From assembly GCA_943788145.1 (NCBI GenBank), contig CALSPD010000013.1, positions 124,001 to 188,000 of the forward strand: DNA of 64,000 nt, given 5' to 3'. Shown piece by piece: positions 60,323-64,000 of this stretch. A model generated the notes under the pieces. The model had not been told where the DNA came from and ran no database searches. It saw only the letters and a program-made list of their open reading frames with translations. Position 1 is the stretch's first letter, and every line of letters begins with the position of its first letter. Position numbers and translations under genes: made by a program. Source of the DNA: an uncultured Flavobacteriales bacterium. GTDB lineage: Bacteria > Bacteroidota > Bacteroidia > Flavobacteriales_G > Salibacteraceae.

Positions 60323-61207
60323 ATGAAAGAAAACACAGCTTCCATAGCAATCTCTTTCCGAACGAAAATCGCTGATTATGCACAACTGACCAAGATGCGC
60401 TTAGCCTCATTGGTGGTTATCAGCGCATTGACAGGTTATTTCTTTGCTTACGATTTACACCAAGTCAGCCTGGTTGAAATTCTGTGGTTGGTTTTGGGTG
60501 GATTTTTAGTGACAGGTGCTTCCAATGCATACAACCAAGTGATTGAACGAGATCTTGATAAGTTGATGAACCGCACAGCATCACGGCCAATACCTGACGG
60601 TAGAATGGAAGTGACGGAGGCGTTAATCGTTGCCTCTCTTTGTGGATTTTTTGGCTTAATAATTTTATGGTTTGGGTTGAATCCCTTGAGCGGTATTTTG
60701 GGTGCATTGGCTTTATTTTTATATGTCGCTGTATACACTCCGCTGAAGCGCGTTGGACCGATAGCGGTTTTTGTAGGTGCCTTTCCAGGTGCGATTCCAC
60801 CTATGCTGGGTTATGTGGCAGCTACAGGTGAATTTGGGTTGATACCTGGAGTTTTATTTGCAACTCAGTTTATTTGGCAATTCCCACATTTCTGGGCCAT
60901 TGCCTGGAAGGCGGATGCGGATTATTCAAAAGCCGGATTTAAATTGCTTCCTACTTCACAAGGTAAAGGGCAAATTTCAGCCATGTATATTTTACTCTAC
61001 TCGGTTTTTTTAATTCCGATTAGTTTGTTTCCAATTGTCTTTACAGAAATGGATATGCTGCGATTGGTTTTAGTGTCAATTAGCGGAATCGCTTTTGCAT
61101 ATTATGCCCTAGTTTTATATCGAGAACGAACGGATAAAGCAGCTCTAAAACTAATGTTCGCATCTTTTGTTTACTTACCAGTTGTCCAGCTTTTATATTT
61201 AATCTAA
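60323..61207 (+). CDS. ctaB: Heme o synthase (protoheme IX farnesyltransferase)
   Basis: LTKMRLASLVVISALTGYF; GASNAYNQVIERDLDKLMNRTASRPIP; YTPLKRVGPIAVFVGAFPGAIPPMLGY. ATG at 60323 preferred over TTG at 60299. Confidence 0.94.
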   Translation: MKENTASIAISFRTKIADYAQLTKMRLASLVVISALTGYFFAYDLHQVSLVEILWLVLGGFLVTGASNAYNQVIERDLDKLMNRTASRPIPDGRMEVTEALIVASLCGFFGLIILWFGLNPLSGILGALALFLYVAVYTPLKRVGPIAVFVGAFPGAIPPMLGYVAATGEFGLIPGVLFATQFIWQFPHFWAIAWKADADYSKAGFKLLPTSQGKGQISAMYILLYSVFLIPISLFPIVFTEMDMLRLVLVSISGIAFAYYALVLYRERTDKAALKLMFASFVYLPVVQLLYLI

Positions 61208-61216
61208 TACTTAGAA

Positions 61217-61804
61217 ATGGCTTTTTCATACGCAACTCCAGACGAAGTTTTTGAGACGCATCAAAAGACTGCTCGGCCCATGATGTGGATCGGCATAGTA
61301 TCGTTTATCATGTTTTGGGCGGGCATTACAAGTGCTTATGTGATTCGACAATCTCAAGGCGATTGGCTCTATTTTGATGTCCCGAACATATTTTTTCAAA
61401 GCACGGCTATCATTATTTTGAGCAGCCTTACGATGGGCTTAGCCCAGTTTTTTGCTAGAAAGGATAAGCAATTGCTTACATCCTTATTGTTGCTCGCGAC
61501 TTTAACTTTAGGTATTGTATTTTCCGTATTTCAATACAAAGGTTTCCTTGAGCTCTTTGAATTGGGTGTTTATTGGACAGGACCTGGCAGCAATGCTTCG
61601 GGTCAATACTTTAATGTCATTGTTTGGGCCCACGTTGCTCATATACTAGTTGGAATTTTCGCATTAATTTTCACATCTGTTAAGGCAATTTTAAATAAGT
61701 ATTCATCTGAAAATCACATTGGTATAGATGTCGCAGCTATGTATTGGCATTTTCTTGGCATCCTTTGGGTTTACCTCATCGTGTTTTTAGTGTTTATTCG
61801 TTAA
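61217..61804 (+). CDS. Cytochrome c oxidase subunit III-like protein (short)
   Basis: Heme-copper oxidase subunit III pattern, MYWHFLGILWVYLIVFLVF at C-terminus. Confidence 0.87.
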   Translation: MAFSYATPDEVFETHQKTARPMMWIGIVSFIMFWAGITSAYVIRQSQGDWLYFDVPNIFFQSTAIIILSSLTMGLAQFFARKDKQLLTSLLLLATLTLGIVFSVFQYKGFLELFELGVYWTGPGSNASGQYFNVIVWAHVAHILVGIFALIFTSVKAILNKYSSENHIGIDVAAMYWHFLGILWVYLIVFLVFIR

Positions 61805-61845
61805 CATTGCATCCCAAATCCTATTAATAATCCTATCGATCTAAC

Positions 61846-62571
61846 ATGGCAGGAGAAGCAACACAAGTAATCGACCAAAAAGAACTCTGGGGAGGAGGTC
61901 GATCACCATTCAGCGTGAGTTACGGCAAATTAATGATGTGGTTCTTCCTCATCTCAGATGCCCTTAGCTTTGGTGGTTTCCTAACCGCACTCGGTTTTCA
62001 ACGACATCACCTTGCAAATGAGTGGCCCATTACAGAGCAAATTTTTACTCACTTTCCATTCACTCATGCGCACATTCCACTGCTTTATGTAGCGTTTATG
62101 ACCTTCATTCTGATCATTAGTTCCGTAACTATGGTATTGGCGGTTGAAGCGGGACATCGTATGGATAGAAAAGGCGTGATTAAGTGGATGGCGTTTACCG
62201 TTTTAGGTGGAGCTATTTTCCTTGGTTCTCAAGCGTGGGAATGGAAAACTTTTATTGCGGGTCCAGATGGTCTAATTGAGACTTGGGGTGATAACGCTAC
62301 CTTATTCAGAAATTTTTACGGTCAAGGCACTAGTGCTACAAATCCAGTCGAAGGCCCTCAACTTTACGCTAACTTCTTCTTTTTCATTACGGGCTTCCAC
62401 GGTACGCACGTGTTTAGTGGAGTAATATTGAATCTCTTGGTTTTGATCAGAGCTATTCAAGGCTGGTACGATAAGAGAGGTCATTATGAAATGGTCGAGA
62501 AAGTAGGTCTATATTGGCACTTTGTTGATCTTGTTTGGGTCTTTGTATTTACATTCTTTTACTTGGTTTAA
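61846..62571 (+). CDS. Cytochrome c oxidase subunit III
   Basis: FFFFITGFHGTHVFSGVILNLLVLIRAIQG; VGLYWHFVDLVWVFVFTFFYL. Confidence 0.92.
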   Translation: MAGEATQVIDQKELWGGGRSPFSVSYGKLMMWFFLISDALSFGGFLTALGFQRHHLANEWPITEQIFTHFPFTHAHIPLLYVAFMTFILIISSVTMVLAVEAGHRMDRKGVIKWMAFTVLGGAIFLGSQAWEWKTFIAGPDGLIETWGDNATLFRNFYGQGTSATNPVEGPQLYANFFFFITGFHGTHVFSGVILNLLVLIRAIQGWYDKRGHYEMVEKVGLYWHFVDLVWVFVFTFFYLV

Positions 62572-62591
62572 TCTCACTAACGACAACCTAA

Positions 62592-62978
62592 ATGGAAAGA
62601 GACGACATTATAGAATATTCACTTCACGCACATCATAGCGAAGAAGAAGGAAAGAAAATCCGAAAGAAGATTTTCGTTGTAACAGCCATACTTTCAATCA
62701 TTACAGCTGTTGAGGTAGCAATGGGTATGGTTTGGGGCAAAGCACACATCGATGTAAATGGCTCGGGCTGGTTGATGATTAAGATTGCATTTATTGTTTT
62801 AACCTTGGTGAAAGCTGGATACATTATTCTAGTATTCATGCATTTGGGCGATGAACGTAAAGGATTGAAATACACCATTCTCGTTCCTTATATCATATTC
62901 ATAGCTTATTTGTTCTTTATACTGTATGAAGAATCCACATTTATTGAATACATCAAAGGCATTGTGCACTGGGTTTAA
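62592..62978 (+). CDS. Cytochrome c oxidase subunit IV-like protein
   Basis: Three TM segments; KAGYIILVFMHLGDERKGLKYTILVPYIIFIAYL; genomic context. Confidence 0.85.
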   Translation: MERDDIIEYSLHAHHSEEEGKKIRKKIFVVTAILSIITAVEVAMGMVWGKAHIDVNGSGWLMIKIAFIVLTLVKAGYIILVFMHLGDERKGLKYTILVPYIIFIAYLFFILYEESTFIEYIKGIVHWV

Positions 62979-63000
62979 TTCAGACTAGAGAAAATTAAGG

Positions 63001-63028
63001 AGGCCTTTGAACATCAAGGGCCTTTTTT
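63001..63028 (+). terminator. Possible rho-independent terminator
   Basis: AGGCCTTTG-AACAT-CAAGGGCCT followed by T-tract. Confidence 0.6.
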
Positions 63029-63042
63029 ATGTCTTATAGCAA

Positions 63043-63696
63043 ATGAAAAAAGGACTAATTCTTATCGCCATTCTTCTACTTCCATCCATCGTTTATTTGC
63101 TGTTTTCAATGGGAGAACATCATATGGCGCGATTAGGGTACTATGGGGGAATTGATTCCATTTCTGCTCAGGGAGACACCTTTTATAGCCCAATGACTTT
63201 TCCATCTTTAATCGGAGAAGATGGACTTGAGTTTTCTCTGAAGGAACATGAGGGGAAAATCGTTATGGTCCATCTTTTTTCGGGAGAATGCAATGACATA
63301 TGTAAGACTAACATAGCAACCATCAATAACTATTTGCATAAAACAGGGTTCAAGGATAAGTGGATTATTTTAAGCATATCGACTGATTCGGTTGCCAGCT
63401 CATTGCTTCAAGATATGGCTGAGAAGGATTTATATCCTGGAGATAATTGGTTTTACGCTTCTGTGCATAATTCGGAGTCAGGCAAGCAGTTTTTAGAAAA
63501 CTGTTTTATAAATACAGGTGAAGTCTCCGATCTTGATCAAATTTCAGAAACAAAAACATTGTTGTTTGATCAAAGCCTACACTTAAGAGGATTCTTCGAT
63601 CTTAAACTGCAAGACGACAATAAGAAAATGGAAGATGCGATAAACGTGCTTATCCAAGAGCCACATATTTCATGGAAGAAAAAGAAGAAAAAATGA
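63043..63696 (+). CDS. SCO1/SenC-like protein
   Basis: Thioredoxin-like fold features: EGKIVMVHLFSGECNDICKTNIATIN, ILSISTDSVASS; location in cox cluster. The canonical CxxxC appears as C-NDI-C. Confidence 0.7.
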   Translation: MKKGLILIAILLLPSIVYLLFSMGEHHMARLGYYGGIDSISAQGDTFYSPMTFPSLIGEDGLEFSLKEHEGKIVMVHLFSGECNDICKTNIATINNYLHKTGFKDKWIILSISTDSVASSLLQDMAEKDLYPGDNWFYASVHNSESGKQFLENCFINTGEVSDLDQISETKTLLFDQSLHLRGFFDLKLQDDNKKMEDAINVLIQEPHISWKKKKKK

Positions 63697-64000
63697 AGGA
63701 TTATAGCAAGCTAATCTACGGAGTAGGTATTGTTTTAGCCATAGCGGTTGCTGTTATTTATGTGACCCCAAAAATGGATATGAGTGGTACTTGGATGGAT
63801 GTTTTGCCTGCCGTCAATGCCACCATTAACGCTTGTGTGAGTGTGCTTTTAATAATGGGATTGGTATTCATAAAAATGAAGAACATGGCAGCGCATCGGA
63901 TTTGTATGACAAGTAGCGTTTTATTGAGTGCGTTGTTTTTAATCAGTTATGTGGCCTATCACATTACCCACGAAAGCACGGTGTTTGGCGGGGAAGGAAC
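63693..64000 (+). CDS. DUF420-like membrane protein (truncated by window end)
   Basis: LPAVNATINACVSVLLIMGLVFIKMKNMAAHRICMTSSVLLSALFLISYVAYHITHE. Confidence 0.85.
   Translation, partial: MKDYSKLIYGVGIVLAIAVAVIYVTPKMDMSGTWMDVLPAVNATINACVSVLLIMGLVFIKMKNMAAHRICMTSSVLLSALFLISYVAYHITHESTVFGGEG

Noticed and set aside
60448-60800. Antisense ORFs (96 and 111 aa) within ctaB
   Set aside because: Shadow ORFs opposite a strongly conserved gene, low-complexity unlikely proteins, no independent start context.
61217-62571. Two cytochrome oxidase subunit III-like genes in tandem as a recent duplication
   Set aside because: The products differ in length and sequence, and this arrangement is familiar in Bacteroidota cox clusters.

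Overview
64 kb chromosomal window from a member of the Bacteroidota. Basis: many type IX secretion (T9SS) C-terminal sorting domains, PKD/SprB-like adhesin repeats, and TAnnTTTG-type promoters. It is about 55 genes, mostly housekeeping: pdxJ (3' end), coaX, lptC, gpmI, gcvP, hemL, recG, ispG, hemW, ctaB and a cytochrome oxidase cluster, plus one tRNA-Phe(GAA). Accessory content: (i) a tightly packed eight-gene minus-strand operon (about 14964 to 913) encoding T9SS cargo, a TonB-dependent receptor, a PorV/PorQ-like barrel, lipoproteins and a secreted endonuclease I, which is the best candidate for an under-described system; (ii) a 1332-bp IS4-family insertion with an 11-bp target duplication splitting a sensor histidine kinase, whose right end carries a nested palindrome just upstream of the transposase start; (iii) adhesin-like proteins, including a Cys-patterned PKD repeat protein and a six-repeat SprB-like protein. 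No CRISPR array, prophage or recognisable classical defence island was seen. Family calls are from reading the translations by eye; no database search was run.
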